This document shows, piece by piece, positions 55,099 through 64,000 of a stretch of DNA of 64,000 bases; positions within the stretch are counted from its first letter, which is position 1; each line of letters begins with the position of its first letter. This DNA comes from Gilliamella sp. ESL0405 (GTDB taxonomy: Bacteria > Pseudomonadota > Gammaproteobacteria > Enterobacterales > Orbaceae), in contig NZ_CP048265.1 of NCBI RefSeq assembly GCF_019469205.1, forward strand, positions 2,046,001 to 2,110,000, given 5' to 3'. Under the pieces are notes generated by a model. It saw nothing but the letters and a program-made list of their open reading frames with translations, searched no databases and was not told the origin of the DNA. Both the position numbers and the translations under genes were made by a program.

Positions 55099-56427
55099 TT
55101 ATAGAATAAATTTGCTTAGATCTTCATCGGCAACAAGTTTATCTAAGTGATCACTGACGTACTTAGCATCAATGGTAATTGTTTGCCCACCAAGTTCACT
55201 GGCGTCAAAAGAAACCTCTTCCATTAAACGCTCTAATACAGTATGTAATCGACGTGCCCCAATGTTTTCATTTTGTTCATTAACCTGCCATGCTGATTCA
55301 GCGATTTTTGCAATACCATCTGCAGTAAACTCAATATTAACACCTTCAGTGGCTAACAATGCTTTGTATTGCGCAGTAAGTGAGGCATTTGGCTCAGTTA
55401 AAATTCGCTCAAAGTCTTTACTGGTTAATGCTTGCAATTCTACCCGAATCGGTAAACGACCTTGCAACTCAGGAATCAGATCCGACGGGCTGGCAGTTTG
55501 GAAAGCACCGGAAGCAATAAATAAAATATGATCAGTTTTTACTGAACCATGTTTAGTTGAAACAGTACAACCCTCAACTAAAGGCAGTAAATCACGTTGT
55601 ACACCTTCACGTGATACATCCGGCCCAGATGAGTTGCCACGTTTACAAACTTTGTCGATCTCATCAATAAAGACAATACCATTTTGCTCAACCGCTTCAA
55701 TCGCTTCATGTTTAAGATCGTCAGGATTAACCAATTTAGCGGCTTCTTCTTCAATCAATTGCTTAAATGCATCTTTAATTTTCATTTTACGTGGTTTAGT
55801 TTTTTGTCCACCTAAATTTTGAAACATTGATTGTAATTGGTTAGTCATCTCTTCCATTCCCGGAGGCGCCATAATTTCTACGCCAATATTCACGCCGGCA
55901 ACTTCAATTTCAATCTCTTTATCATCAAGCGCACCTTCACGTAATTTTTTACGGAATGCTTGTCTTGCAGTTGAATCGTTATTGTTTTCAACTTGTCCCC
56001 AACCATCTTTAGCCGGTGGCACTAAGACATCTAAAATACGATCTTCAGCTAATTCTTCAGCTCGGTTACGATTTTTTTCAATCGCATCTTGTCGAATCAT
56101 TTTGACTGCTGAATCAGTTAGATCACGAATAATAGAATCAACTTCCTTACCGACATAGCCAACTTCGGTAAATTTTGTTGCTTCAACTTTTATAAATGGT
56201 GCATGGGCTAATTTTGCCAATCTTCTTGCTATTTCAGTTTTACCAACACCTGTTGGACCAATCATTAATATATTCTTTGGTGTCACTTCATGGCGTAATG
56301 CTTCATCAAGTTGCATACGGCGCCAACGATTACGCAGTGCAATAGCGACAGAGCGTTTAGCTTTATCTTGTCCAATAATATGTTGGTTTAATTCGCTTAC
56401 AATTTCGCGAGGAGTCATTTCAGACAT
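55099..56427 (-). CDS. hslU: HslU ATPase of the HslVU protease
   Basis: A protein of 442 aa (443 in E. coli). AAA+ domain with Walker A GPTGVGKT (57-64), an intermediate domain (about 110-240), Walker [21 protein letters not shown] (about 251-270), and sensor motifs near [20 protein letters not shown]. It unfolds substrates and feeds them to HslV. It lies 27 bp after hslV. Confidence 0.98.
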   Translation of the reverse strand: MSEMTPREIVSELNQHIIGQDKAKRSVAIALRNRWRRMQLDEALRHEVTPKNILMIGPTGVGKTEIARRLAKLAHAPFIKVEATKFTEVGYVGKEVDSIIRDLTDSAVKMIRQDAIEKNRNRAEELAEDRILDVLVPPAKDGWGQVENNNDSTARQAFRKKLREGALDDKEIEIEVAGVNIGVEIMAPPGMEEMTNQLQSMFQNLGGQKTKPRKMKIKDAFKQLIEEEAAKLVNPDDLKHEAIEAVEQNGIVFIDEIDKVCKRGNSSGPDVSREGVQRDLLPLVEGCTVSTKHGSVKTDHILFIASGAFQTASPSDLIPELQGRLPIRVELQALTSKDFERILTEPNASLTAQYKALLATEGVNIEFTADGIAKIAESAWQVNEQNENIGARRLHTVLERLMEEVSFDASELGGQTITIDAKYVSDHLDKLVADEDLSKFIL

Positions 56428-56454
56428 AATAGTAGTTCTCTTAAATCAGATTAA

Positions 56455-56982
56455 TTAATAATTGAGTTCTTCAATAGTTTGGAAATTATTAGTATAAACA
56501 CAAATATCACCAGCTATCGATAATGATTTTTGCACAATATCATGCGCTGAAAGTGAAGTGTTATCCAATAATGCGCGTGCTGCGGCTTGTGCATAAGGAC
56601 CGCCAGAACCAATTGCGATTAAATCATCTTCCGGTTGAATAACATCACCCGTACCGGTAATAATTAATGATGCAGTTTCATCAGCAACGGCAAGTAAAGC
56701 TTCTAATTTGCGTAACATTCTATCTGTTCGCCAATCCTTCGCTAACTCAACGGCAGCTTTAGTTAAGTGCCCTTGGTGCATCTCTAATTTGCGTTCAAAT
56801 AGTTCAAATAGTGTAAAAGCATCGGCAGTCCCACCAGCAAATCCTGCAATTACTTTGTTATTGTATAAACGACGAACTTTTCTGGCATTACCTTTCATGA
56901 TAATACGTTCACCTAATGTTACCTGCCCATCGCCACCAATAACTACTTGCCCATTACGACGAACACTGACAATTGTTGTCAT
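56455..56982 (-). CDS. hslV: HslV peptidase of the HslVU protease
   Basis: A protein of 175 aa (176 in E. coli). [20 protein letters not shown]: removal of Met exposes catalytic Thr2, and [20 protein letters not shown] continues the proteasome beta-type fold. Twelve subunits form the degradative chamber. It lies directly downstream of tolA in orientation, separated by 160 bp that contain the dispersed repeat. Confidence 0.98.
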   Translation of the reverse strand: MTTIVSVRRNGQVVIGGDGQVTLGERIIMKGNARKVRRLYNNKVIAGFAGGTADAFTLFELFERKLEMHQGHLTKAAVELAKDWRTDRMLRKLEALLAVADETASLIITGTGDVIQPEDDLIAIGSGGPYAQAAARALLDNTSLSAHDIVQKSLSIAGDICVYTNNFQTIEELNY

Positions 56983-57090
56983 ATTCTGCTCCTTCTTTTA
57001 CATAAAAACTTAATTTGGAATGAATAGCGTATATATTGGGATGATTAATCGTTTTTCAACATCTGTTAATCAAGATGTTGAATTTTATTG

Positions 57091-57133
57091 TTTGACAAGA
57101 ACTTTCAGAAATACTCTACGTTTAAGTAAAAAA
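57091..57133 (+). repeat. Dispersed 42-bp repeat, copy 6
   Basis: TTTGACAAGAACTTTCAGAA, then ATACTCT and ACGTTTAAGTAAAAA. It lies 9 bp beyond the tolA stop codon, in the tolA-hslV gap. Confidence 0.8.
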
Positions 57134-57141
57134 AATCACAA

Positions 57142-58251
57142 CTATTTAGGTTGGAAATCGATTGTCATTGTTTTTACTTGATTATATAGCGCACTGGTTG
57201 GTTTGGGGATCACGGCTAATTTTGTTGCTGTTAATGCTTCCCGACAAAGGGCATCATCTCCACCTTTAGCATTGACATTAAGAAGTAAGCCGTCAGGGGC
57301 AATTTGAATTTCTAAAATACAATTTTTACCGCTATAGAGCCCATTAGGATTATTAAAATTATTACGGATAGCAGTTTGTACTAACGATATATACTTACCT
57401 AATTCCCCGTTCGAAACCCCTCTACGATTAGGCGTTCCACTGGACGAGTTTGAAGATCCCGAAGTTAGGCCGCCTAAAAGTTGATTAAGCTCCTTATCTC
57501 TTTTAGCTTGTTCTGCTCTTGCTCTGGCCGCTTTTTCTTTGGCTGCCTTTTCTGCTGCCTCTTTAGCGGCCTTTTCTTTCGCTTCTTTTTCGGCTTTTTC
57601 TTTCGCTTCTTTTTCAGCCCTTTCTTTCGCTTCTTTTTCGGCCCTTTCTTTCGCTTCTTTTTCAGCCCTTTCTTTCGCTTCTTTTTCGGCCCTTTCTTTT
57701 GCTTCTTTTTCAGCCCTTTCTTTTGCTTCTTTTTCAGCCCTTTCTTTCGCTTCTTTTTCGGCCTTTTCTTTTGCTTCTTGAGCGATTCTTTCTGCTTCTC
57801 TGGCAGCCCTTTCTTTTGCTTCTTGAACTGCTTTTTCTGCTTCTTTGACGGCTCTTTCCGCTTCTTTGGCGGCCTCATTGGCAGCGATTTGTTCAAGCCT
57901 TTGTTTCTCAGCAAGCTCTTGACGCTCTTTTTCTAACTGTTTCAGCTGCTCTTGCTGTTCGAATTGTTTTTGCAAAAATTCGTCAGTCTGACTATTAATT
58001 TGTTCTTGTCGTTGATTATGAGCGCTTTGCTGATTAATCTGTGATTGTAATTGCCTTTGATATTGCTCATTTAAGACCGAAGGATCGACCATAATTGCAT
58101 CAATAGAATTTCCATTAATGCTACCAAAGTTAGCATCGCTGTCTTGCATAAAACGGTAACCTAAAATAACAATGATAATTCCATGCAAAATAATCGATAT
58201 TAAAACCGGCACACTTAATTTTGAGTTTAACTTACTAGACATCGCTGACAC
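57142..58251 (-). CDS. tolA: TolA envelope-spanning protein
   Basis: A protein of 369 aa. One N-terminal membrane helix (about 14-34, VLISIILHGIIIVILGYRFM), a long helical domain II (about 75-255) rich in A, K and E with tandem AEKEAKER units, and a C-terminal domain III (about 275-369) with the single-repeat GKNCILEIQIAPDGLLLNVN fold. TolA couples TolQR proton flow to Pal/TolB at the outer membrane during division. Repeat number makes helix length variable. tolB and pal do not follow here; hslVU does. Confidence 0.96.
   Translation of the reverse strand: MSAMSSKLNSKLSVPVLISIILHGIIIVILGYRFMQDSDANFGSINGNSIDAIMVDPSVLNEQYQRQLQSQINQQSAHNQRQEQINSQTDEFLQKQFEQQEQLKQLEKERQELAEKQRLEQIAANEAAKEAERAVKEAEKAVQEAKERAAREAERIAQEAKEKAEKEAKERAEKEAKERAEKEAKERAEKEAKERAEKEAKERAEKEAKERAEKEAKEKAEKEAKEKAAKEAAEKAAKEKAARARAEQAKRDKELNQLLGGLTSGSSNSSSGTPNRRGVSNGELGKYISLVQTAIRNNFNNPNGLYSGKNCILEIQIAPDGLLLNVNAKGGDDALCREALTATKLAVIPKPTSALYNQVKTMTIDFQPK
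57565..57780 (-). repeat. 24-bp minisatellite encoding AEKEAKER repeats in tolA
   Basis: The plus-strand unit CCCTTTCTTTCGCTTCTTTT plus TCGG or TCAG recurs about eight times nearly identically, one 8-residue heptad-like unit each. Near-perfect DNA identity suggests recent slippage or unequal exchange, so copy number likely varies among strains and changes TolA helix length. Confidence 0.8.
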
Positions 58252-58272
58252 TTTTTATATGTTTGTGTTTAT

Positions 58273-58692
58273 TTAAATTGGGTTAGTCATCAATCCAACA
58301 GATTTGACACCAGCAGATTGCAATAGATTCAACGCTTTGATGATCTCTTCATAAGGAACATTTTTAGCCCCGCCAACTAAAAAAACAGCTTTGTCATTAA
58401 GTGACATTTGTTGTTTAACTTCAGCAACAATCTGTTCTTCCGGTAGGTTTGATAGCCGATCTTGATCAATGATTAATGTGTAAATCCCAACACCTGACAC
58501 TTCGATAATAATCGGTTTATTCTCAGTAGGTGAAACTGTTTTAGATTCAGATGCTTCCGGTAGATCAACTTCAACACTTTGGCTGATAATTGGGGCAGTT
58601 GCCATAAAAATAAGTACTAAAACTAATAATACATCCAATAGCGGAACAATATTAATTTCAGACTTAGTTGTATAACGTGAACGTCTACTCAT
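58273..58692 (-). CDS. tolR: TolR
   Basis: A protein of 139 aa (142 in E. coli). ExbD/TolR family with one membrane segment carrying the proton-path aspartate in IVPLLDVLLVLVLIFMATAP (about 15-34, D20) and a periplasmic domain ending in the conserved amphipathic helix. It is part of the TolQR motor, 21 bp before tolA and 2 bp after tolQ. Confidence 0.97.
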   Translation of the reverse strand: MSRRSRYTTKSEINIVPLLDVLLVLVLIFMATAPIISQSVEVDLPEASESKTVSPTENKPIIIEVSGVGIYTLIIDQDRLSNLPEEQIVAEVKQQMSLNDKAVFLVGGAKNVPYEEIIKALNLLQSAGVKSVGLMTNPI

Positions 58693-58694
58693 AA

Positions 58695-59375
58695 TTATTT
58701 CCTAACTGCCACTGCTTGGCGTTGCAAAATTGCTGAAAACTCATCGATAAAGTTAAGATAATTTTGTTCCATTCGACTAACGCTAAGTGATAATCGATTA
58801 TAAGCTAAAACAGCAGGAATTGCGGCAAATAAACCGATAGCGGTGGCAATTAGCGCCTCAGCAATACCTGGTGCAACCATTTGTAACGTTGCTTGTTTTA
58901 CTGCACCAAGAGAGATAAACGCATGCATAATCCCCCAAACGGTACCAAATAAACCGATATATGGGCTGATAGAACCAACCGTTCCTAAGAAAGGAATATG
59001 TAACTCTAAATTATCCAATTCTCTGTTCATTGCTAAACGCATTGAACGTGATGCGCCATCTAAAGCGGCTTCCGGCATATTAGGATTAATTTGATATAAA
59101 CGAGAAAACTCTTTAAAGCCTGAATAAAAGATATGTTCTGTACCACAAATATCTTCTTTGTTTAATTTTGCTCTGTCAAATAAAACATTTAGATCATCAG
59201 CAGACCAAAAGCTATTATCAAATTGCTCTACTTGTTTTTTAGCTTTGTTTAATATTTTACTTCGCTGAAAAATAATAGCCCAAGACATTACCGAGAACAG
59301 GAGCAACAGTAACATTACACATTGTACTAATAAACCTGCTTGTAAAAATAGATCAATAATATTAAGATTTTCCAC
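58695..59375 (-). CDS. tolQ: TolQ
   Basis: A protein of 226 aa (230 in E. coli). Three membrane helices; [20 protein letters not shown] (about 144-163) and [20 protein letters not shown] (about 169-188) are TolQ/ExbB signatures. A pentamer conducts protons with TolR. It starts 1 bp after ybgC. Confidence 0.97.
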   Translation of the reverse strand: MENLNIIDLFLQAGLLVQCVMLLLLLFSVMSWAIIFQRSKILNKAKKQVEQFDNSFWSADDLNVLFDRAKLNKEDICGTEHIFYSGFKEFSRLYQINPNMPEAALDGASRSMRLAMNRELDNLELHIPFLGTVGSISPYIGLFGTVWGIMHAFISLGAVKQATLQMVAPGIAEALIATAIGLFAAIPAVLAYNRLSLSVSRMEQNYLNFIDEFSAILQRQAVAVRK

Positions 59376-59771
59376 TTATATAAACTCCAAAACTAATGAC
59401 TTAGGAAGCGCACATGGCTTCATTTTTGTCATGTCGACACAAGCAATAACCACATCAGCGGTGCTGATAGCCTGCTTATTTTGATTAAAAATAGTCTGCT
59501 TAAAAATAATAGACGCCTTGCGAATTAGCTCAACTTTACTGCTGATAGTTAGCATGTCATCTAAACGAGCTGGAAAGTCGTAGCTAATATCCAACTTTTT
59601 AACCACAAAAGCAATACCTTCTTGTAATAACTTTTGCTGACTGATACCGATCGCTCTTAACATTTCTGTTCTGGCGCGTTCAAAAAAAGCGAGATATCGA
59701 GCATGATAAACTACGCCCCCCGCATCAGTATCTTCATAATAGACTCTTGCATTCCAGTCGAACTGTTTCAT
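59376..59771 (-). CDS. ybgC: Acyl-CoA thioesterase YbgC (tol-pal associated)
   Basis: A protein of 131 aa (134 in E. coli). Hot-dog fold with YYEDTDAGGVVYHARYLAFF (11-30), D16 being catalytic. It hydrolyses short-chain or phospholipid-related acyl-CoA and is almost always first in tol operons, as here. Confidence 0.96.
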   Translation of the reverse strand: MKQFDWNARVYYEDTDAGGVVYHARYLAFFERARTEMLRAIGISQQKLLQEGIAFVVKKLDISYDFPARLDDMLTISSKVELIRKASIIFKQTIFNQNKQAISTADVVIACVDMTKMKPCALPKSLVLEFI

Positions 59772-59902
59772 ATTTAATATTTGAACCCGTAAAATTTAGC
59801 GCTCATTATATATGAATATAAAATTTGCTGCACTATGATATAAAAATAGTTAAATGAAAACAATTATCATTTATAACTTATTCTCATCTTACCTCAGTTA
59901 AA

Positions 59903-59931
59903 AATTAAAAAGGTGACAAAATGCCACCTTT
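59903..59931 (-). terminator. Terminator of the cydABX operon
   Basis: AAAGGTG/CACCTTT stem, followed on the minus strand by TTTTAATTTT. It separates cyd from ybgC-tol. Confidence 0.75.
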
Positions 59932-59949
59932 CAACTGATTAATGAATGT

Positions 59950-60060
59950 TTATTTATCGTCAGCTTCTTTTTCATTACTATTGCGTTCAACCCACAGGCC
60001 GGTTACAACAGCAAGCATACAAGCAGCAATAAGACCTACAAACCATAATACATAATACAT
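59950..60060 (-). CDS. cydX: CydX, small subunit of cytochrome bd oxidase
   Basis: 36 codons from the ATG at 60060 (AGGAGCAAT before it): MYYVLWFVGLIAACMLAVVT, then GLWVERNSNEKEADDK. It matches E. coli CydX (37 aa), including the conserved single membrane helix and W-E motif. It stabilises the CydAB haems. It lies 9 bp after cydB. ybgE, which follows in E. coli, is absent. Confidence 0.95.
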   Translation of the reverse strand: MYYVLWFVGLIAACMLAVVTGLWVERNSNEKEADDK

Positions 60061-60069
60061 AATTGCTCC

Positions 60070-61206
60070 TTAATAAAGTGAATGCTTGTTATTTTCAATA
60101 TGATTTTTATCAAGTCGTCCAAACATCTTGATATAACACCAAGTGGTATAGAGCAGAATTATTGGTAAAAATATTAAAACAACAACTAACATAATATTAA
60201 GTGTTAACTGACTTGATGAAGCATCCCAAATCGTTAAACTAGCATTTGGCATGATGCTCGATGGCATGATAAACGGAAACGTTGCAATACCATAAGTAAA
60301 TAACACACAAGCGATAGTTAATGCTGATAATAAAAACACTAAACCATTTTTATTTAATCCGGAGCATAAAATCGTTAACAATGGTAAAACAATACCTAAA
60401 ATAGGCACTATCCATAAGATCGGATAATTCATATAGTTGGTTAACCATGAACCATCGGTCGATACGGTTTTACTTAATGGATGAGAAGTGCCATTGTAAT
60501 CAATCACACTGGTAATTTCATAACCATTGATACCAAATATTACCCATACTCCAGCTAGTATAAATGCCACTATCATAATAAGGCTGGCAATTTGTGTAGC
60601 TTTACGTGCTCTTAAATAGAGCTCACCGGATGTTTTCATTTGTAACCATGCACCACCATGAGCAACAAATAGCATTAAGCTGACAATACCGGTCAAGATA
60701 GCAAATGGATTAAGTAAACCGAAGAAATTGCCGTCATAAAATACTCGATAAGAGTTATCAAATCTAAACGGCACACCTTCTAATAAATTACCAAAAGCCA
60801 CACCAAAAACTAATGCCGGTACAAAGCTACCAAGAAAAATAGCAATGTCCCACATGTTTCGCCACTTCGAATTTTCTAATTTACTGCGATAATCAAAACC
60901 AATTGGTCTGAAAAATAACGCACAAAGCACTAATATCATCGCAATATAAAAACCAGAAAACGAAGCCGCATATGCCATTGGCCAAGCGGCAAAAATGCCG
61001 GCACCAGCGGTGATCAACCACACTTGGTTACCGTCCCAATGGGGAGCAATAGCATTTATCATAATTCGGCGTTCAGTATCCGTTTTACCGATAAAAGGTA
61101 ATAAGATACCCACGCCCATATCAAATCCATCTGTGATAACAAAACCGATTAAAACAACACTAATCAGCACCCACCAGATGACGCGTACAATTTCGTAATC
61201 AATCAT
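60070..61206 (-). CDS. cydB: Cytochrome bd ubiquinol oxidase subunit II
   Basis: A protein of 378 aa (379 in E. coli). Nine membrane segments; YEIVRVIWWVLISVVLIGFV, TDGFDMGVGILLPF (about 25-38) and APHWDGNQVWLITAGAGIFA (about 49-68) are family signatures. A partner of CydA in quinol-driven oxygen reduction at low oxygen. It lies 18 bp after cydA. Confidence 0.98.
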   Translation of the reverse strand: MIDYEIVRVIWWVLISVVLIGFVITDGFDMGVGILLPFIGKTDTERRIMINAIAPHWDGNQVWLITAGAGIFAAWPMAYAASFSGFYIAMILVLCALFFRPIGFDYRSKLENSKWRNMWDIAIFLGSFVPALVFGVAFGNLLEGVPFRFDNSYRVFYDGNFFGLLNPFAILTGIVSLMLFVAHGGAWLQMKTSGELYLRARKATQIASLIMIVAFILAGVWVIFGINGYEITSVIDYNGTSHPLSKTVSTDGSWLTNYMNYPILWIVPILGIVLPLLTILCSGLNKNGLVFLLSALTIACVLFTYGIATFPFIMPSSIMPNASLTIWDASSSQLTLNIMLVVVLIFLPIILLYTTWCYIKMFGRLDKNHIENNKHSLY

Positions 61207-61224
61207 TGTGTATACTCCTATGTC

Positions 61225-62796
61225 CTATTCTGTTACTGATTGTGTTTTTTCATAATGATAGTTACCCGTTCCTAAAGAGCTAGGCCCTAAACGAGCAAAC
61301 TTAAACATTAAGAACATTTCAGCAACTAAAAATAGCGTGTAAAGTCCACAAATAAGTACCATAGTAAATAACACTTCACCCGGTGTTAAAGATGAATTTG
61401 CCACACCAGTTGGTAAAATATCTTGAATTGCCCATGGTTGACGACCGTATTCAGCCACAAACCAACCGCATTCACAAGCTAACCATGGTAATGGTAAAAA
61501 TAGTACTAACATACGAGATAACCAACGTTTTTCGCCAATCTTGTTTTTATACGTTGTCCATAATGCCAGACCTGTTCCTAAAATCATCAGCAAGCCAAAG
61601 CCAACCATTCCTCTAAATGCCCAGAATAAAGGCCAAACGGTCGGAATTGAGTCTTCAGTAGCCGCTTTAATATGCGCTTCGGTTGCTTGCGGAATGGTTA
61701 AGTTATCACGATCGGTAAATCGCTTGACTAAGTAACCATAACCTAAGTCAGCTTTATAAGTTTCAAATGCTTTTAAAACCTCAGGATCTTGGCTACCTTG
61801 TTGGATTTTCTCCAGATTGGTATAAGCTAAAATACCATTACGAATTCTTGCTTCATTACTTGCTAAGATATCTTTTAAACCAATAACTTGCGTATCTACT
61901 GAACGCGTTGTCATTAAGCCCATTACATATGGGATCTCAATAGCAAATAAATTTTCTTTATTTTTTTGTGAAGGAAAAGCAATCACATTAAATGATGCTG
62001 GTGCGGGTTGAGTTTCCCATTCAGCTTCAATTGCAGCGAGTTTTGCTGGCTGAACGGTCGTCATTTCGTGACCGGCTTCATCGCCCATAACAGCAACAAC
62101 AATTGAGGTGATAAAACCAAATGTGGCGGCCACAGCAAACGAACGCTTAGCAAATCCAACATCCCGTTTTTTCAATAAATAATAGGCGCTAATACTTAAT
62201 ACAAAAATAGCCCCTGTTAAGTAACCGGCGGCCACAGTATGAACGAATTTATATTGCGCAACTGAATTGGTAATGAGCTCATAAAAGTTCGCCATTTCCA
62301 TACGAGAGTTGATCGGGTTGAAATCTGAACCGATTGGAAATTGCATCCAACCATTTGCAACCAAAATCCAAAGTGCAGATAAATTTGAGCCAAATGCCAC
62401 ACACCAAGTGACCATAAGATGTTTACCACGGCTTAATCTGTCCCAACCAAAAAAGAACAAACCAACCATAGTTGACTCTAGGAAAAATGCCATTAAACCT
62501 TCGATAGCTAATGGTGCGCCAAAAATATCCCCAACGTAGTGTGAATAATAAGACCAATTGGTACCAAACTGAAACTCCATGGTTAAACCGGTTGCCACAC
62601 CAACAGCAAAGTTGATAGCAAAAAGTTTACCCCAGAATTTAGTCATATCTTTCCAGACTTGCTTACCACTAACAACGTAGACGGTTTCCATAATTGCAAG
62701 CATAAACGCTAGACCTAGCGTCAATGGTACAAAAATAAAATGATACATTGCTGTGAGTGCAAACTGAAGGCGTGATAGTTCTACGATATCTAACAT
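61225..62796 (-). CDS. cydA: Cytochrome bd ubiquinol oxidase subunit I
   Basis: A protein of 523 aa (522 in E. coli). Haem ligand H19 in [20 protein letters not shown], the H186-type ligand in [15 protein letters not shown], a long Q-loop (about 255-390) of the E. coli L-subfamily, and [14 protein letters not shown] (about 448-461). High-affinity terminal oxidase, suited to a microaerobic gut niche. Confidence 0.98.
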   Translation of the reverse strand: MLDIVELSRLQFALTAMYHFIFVPLTLGLAFMLAIMETVYVVSGKQVWKDMTKFWGKLFAINFAVGVATGLTMEFQFGTNWSYYSHYVGDIFGAPLAIEGLMAFFLESTMVGLFFFGWDRLSRGKHLMVTWCVAFGSNLSALWILVANGWMQFPIGSDFNPINSRMEMANFYELITNSVAQYKFVHTVAAGYLTGAIFVLSISAYYLLKKRDVGFAKRSFAVAATFGFITSIVVAVMGDEAGHEMTTVQPAKLAAIEAEWETQPAPASFNVIAFPSQKNKENLFAIEIPYVMGLMTTRSVDTQVIGLKDILASNEARIRNGILAYTNLEKIQQGSQDPEVLKAFETYKADLGYGYLVKRFTDRDNLTIPQATEAHIKAATEDSIPTVWPLFWAFRGMVGFGLLMILGTGLALWTTYKNKIGEKRWLSRMLVLFLPLPWLACECGWFVAEYGRQPWAIQDILPTGVANSSLTPGEVLFTMVLICGLYTLFLVAEMFLMFKFARLGPSSLGTGNYHYEKTQSVTE

Positions 62797-62900
62797 AGGT
62801 GCTCCCTAATCCTTTAAATGCCCACAAAATTTATAACGTTATTTACGCTTATTGTACAACAATATTTAGAGAATAAAAATTGATAAATATCAAAAATTGA

Positions 62901-63770
62901 TCATTTAATACGTTTTTTTACTGCTTCACCAATATCTGCTAGACTACTAACAACCGTGATACCTGCTGCTTGTAATGCTTTCGTTTTTTCTTCTGCCGTG
63001 CCTTTGTTACCCGATATAATAGCGCCTGCATGTCCCATACGTTTACCGGCAGGTGCCGATACGCCAGCAATGTATGCAACAACAGGTTTAGTAACATTGT
63101 GTTTGATATATTGCGCCGCTTCTTCTTCAGCGCTACCACCAATCTCGCCAATCATGACAATTGCTTGAGTTTTAGGGTCTTGTTCAAGTAATTTTAAAAT
63201 AGAAATAAAATCACTTCCCGGGATTGGGTCTCCACCGATGCCAACGCAAACCGATTGCCCTAATCCAATATCTGTTGTTTGTTTAACTGCTTCATACGTT
63301 AACGTTCCGGAGCGAGAAACAATGCCAACTTTACCGGCTAAATGAATATGTCCCGGCATGATGCCAATTTTACACTCATCCGGAACAATAATGCCCGGGC
63401 AGTTTGGACCAATCATTGTGACATTTTTTTGAATGAGTTTTTCTTTTACCACTAGCATATCTAAAGTAGGAATGCCTTCGGTAATACAGACTATCAACTC
63501 AATACCGGCATCAATTGCTTCTAAAATAGAATCTTTACCAAATGCCGCAGGAACATAAATAACACTAGCAGTTGCGCCGGTCGCTAAAACGGCTTCTTTA
63601 ACAGTATTAAACACTGGCAAACCTAAATGCGTCGTTCCACCTTTACCCGGTGTAACACCACCAACTAATTTTGTTCCATAAGCTAACGCTTGCTCTGAAT
63701 GAAAAGTGCCTTGACTGCCGGTAAAACCCTGACAAATAACTTTGGTATCTTTATTGATTAAAATTGACAT
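62901..63770 (-). CDS. sucD: Succinyl-CoA synthetase alpha subunit
   Basis: A protein of 289 aa, same length as E. coli SucD. CoA-binding [20 protein letters not shown] (16-35), phosphohistidine loop in [20 protein letters not shown] (about 242-261, H247). It makes ATP or GTP from succinyl-CoA with SucC. It follows sucC by about 24 bp. Confidence 0.98.
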   Translation of the reverse strand: MSILINKDTKVICQGFTGSQGTFHSEQALAYGTKLVGGVTPGKGGTTHLGLPVFNTVKEAVLATGATASVIYVPAAFGKDSILEAIDAGIELIVCITEGIPTLDMLVVKEKLIQKNVTMIGPNCPGIIVPDECKIGIMPGHIHLAGKVGIVSRSGTLTYEAVKQTTDIGLGQSVCVGIGGDPIPGSDFISILKLLEQDPKTQAIVMIGEIGGSAEEEAAQYIKHNVTKPVVAYIAGVSAPAGKRMGHAGAIISGNKGTAEEKTKALQAAGITVVSSLADIGEAVKKRIK

Positions 63771-63793
63771 AATTATTGTTCTCCACTCTTCCT

Positions 63794-64000
63794 TTATTGT
63801 GCAACCGTCACGATTTTTTGTGCCGCATCGGTTAAGCTTTCTGCGGTAATAACATTTAATTTGCTATCAGCTAAAATCTCTCTGGCAAGCTGCGCATTAT
63901 TACCCTCAAGCCGAACAACAACAGGAACAGTCAGACCAATTTCTTTAATTGCACTGATAATACCGTCAGCAATTAAATCACAACGAACAATACCACCAAA
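63794..64000 (-). CDS. sucC: Succinyl-CoA synthetase beta subunit (C-terminal 68 residues)
   Basis: The frame is open from base 64000 to the stop at 63794 and reads [20 protein letters not shown], then [20 protein letters not shown] and [20 protein letters not shown]..., the C-terminal CoA-ligase domain of SucC. The start lies beyond the window. Confidence 0.96.
   Translation of the reverse strand, partial: FGGIVRCDLIADGIISAIKEIGLTVPVVVRLEGNNAQLAREILADSKLNVITAESLTDAAQKIVTVAQ

Noticed and set aside
57474-57936. Long ORFs of about 80-151 aa on both strands over tolA
   Set aside because: Produced by the low-complexity lysine/glutamate/alanine repeat DNA read in other frames.

Overview
This is about 64 kb of an AT-rich gammaproteobacterial chromosome. 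The gene content and gene order (prmB-aroC-yfcA, proQ-prc, mreBCD-rng-tldD, accBC, raiA-pheA, dcd-asmA, hslVU, cydABX-ybgC-tolQRA, sucCD) are enterobacterial-like, but blocks are rearranged relative to E. coli and many intergenic regions are very AT-rich. The best inference is an Orbaceae-type insect-gut bacterium (Gilliamella or a relative). That is inferred from composition and synteny, not from a marker comparison.

Layout. 1-0.8 kb: the 3'-truncated end of a LysR regulator gene. 0.94-11.6 kb: a complete type I-F CRISPR-Cas locus on the minus strand: cas1, cas2-3, an extra 107-codon ORF, csy1-csy2-csy3-csy4, then two CRISPR arrays with homologous leaders but diverged repeats. A G+C-rich hairpin-rich block lies between the arrays. 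11.7-26 kb: housekeeping genes (yfcA, aroC, prmB, tRNA-Ser, ynhF, prc, proQ, rnpB, yqjA-like, tldD, rng, mreDCB), interrupted by a divergent Mu-like repressor/Ner-like gene pair. 26-44 kb: accBC, eda, yadGH, mog, argR, riboswitch-controlled lysC, yeaQ-like, cysS, trmJ, raiA, pheA, mutY, an MFS gene, an old-yellow-enzyme gene, ubiI and tatA. 43.6-45 kb: a candidate small RNA and an orphan phage-type repressor. 45-64 kb: an ABC exporter, dacB, terC/alx, cycA, mltA, dcd, asmA, hslUV, tolQRA, ybgC, cydABX and sucCD (sucC cut by the window end).

Main discovery. Between cas2-3 and the csy operon there is an orphan, structure-preserving I-F repeat (7054-7076). It has its own -10 box, a 32-nt spacer-like segment and a terminator-like hairpin placed almost where a second repeat should be. 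The spacer's PAM-proximal part matches a CC-flanked site lying exactly on the -35 region of the csy operon promoter. Guide positions 1-5, 7-11 and 13-15 match, and the mismatches at 6 and 12 fall on the bases that type I surveillance complexes flip out. Its first 8 nt also match a CC-flanked site upstream of its own -10 box. This is what an RNA-guided autorepressor of the cas operon (CreR-like logic) should look like in a type I-F system: the Csy complex, loaded with a partly matching guide, would silence its own promoter and be released when Csy is depleted or inhibited. A shared TTACATAA half-site in the cas1 and csy upstream regions, and three hairpins in the csy 5' leader, suggest further regulatory layers.

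Other notable features are a 42-bp repeat found six times outside or at the end of genes, a CU-rich putative sRNA with promoter and terminator, a Mu-type c/ner-like switch without a phage, a repressor whose S24 domain lacks the catalytic serine, and a 24-bp minisatellite inside tolA.
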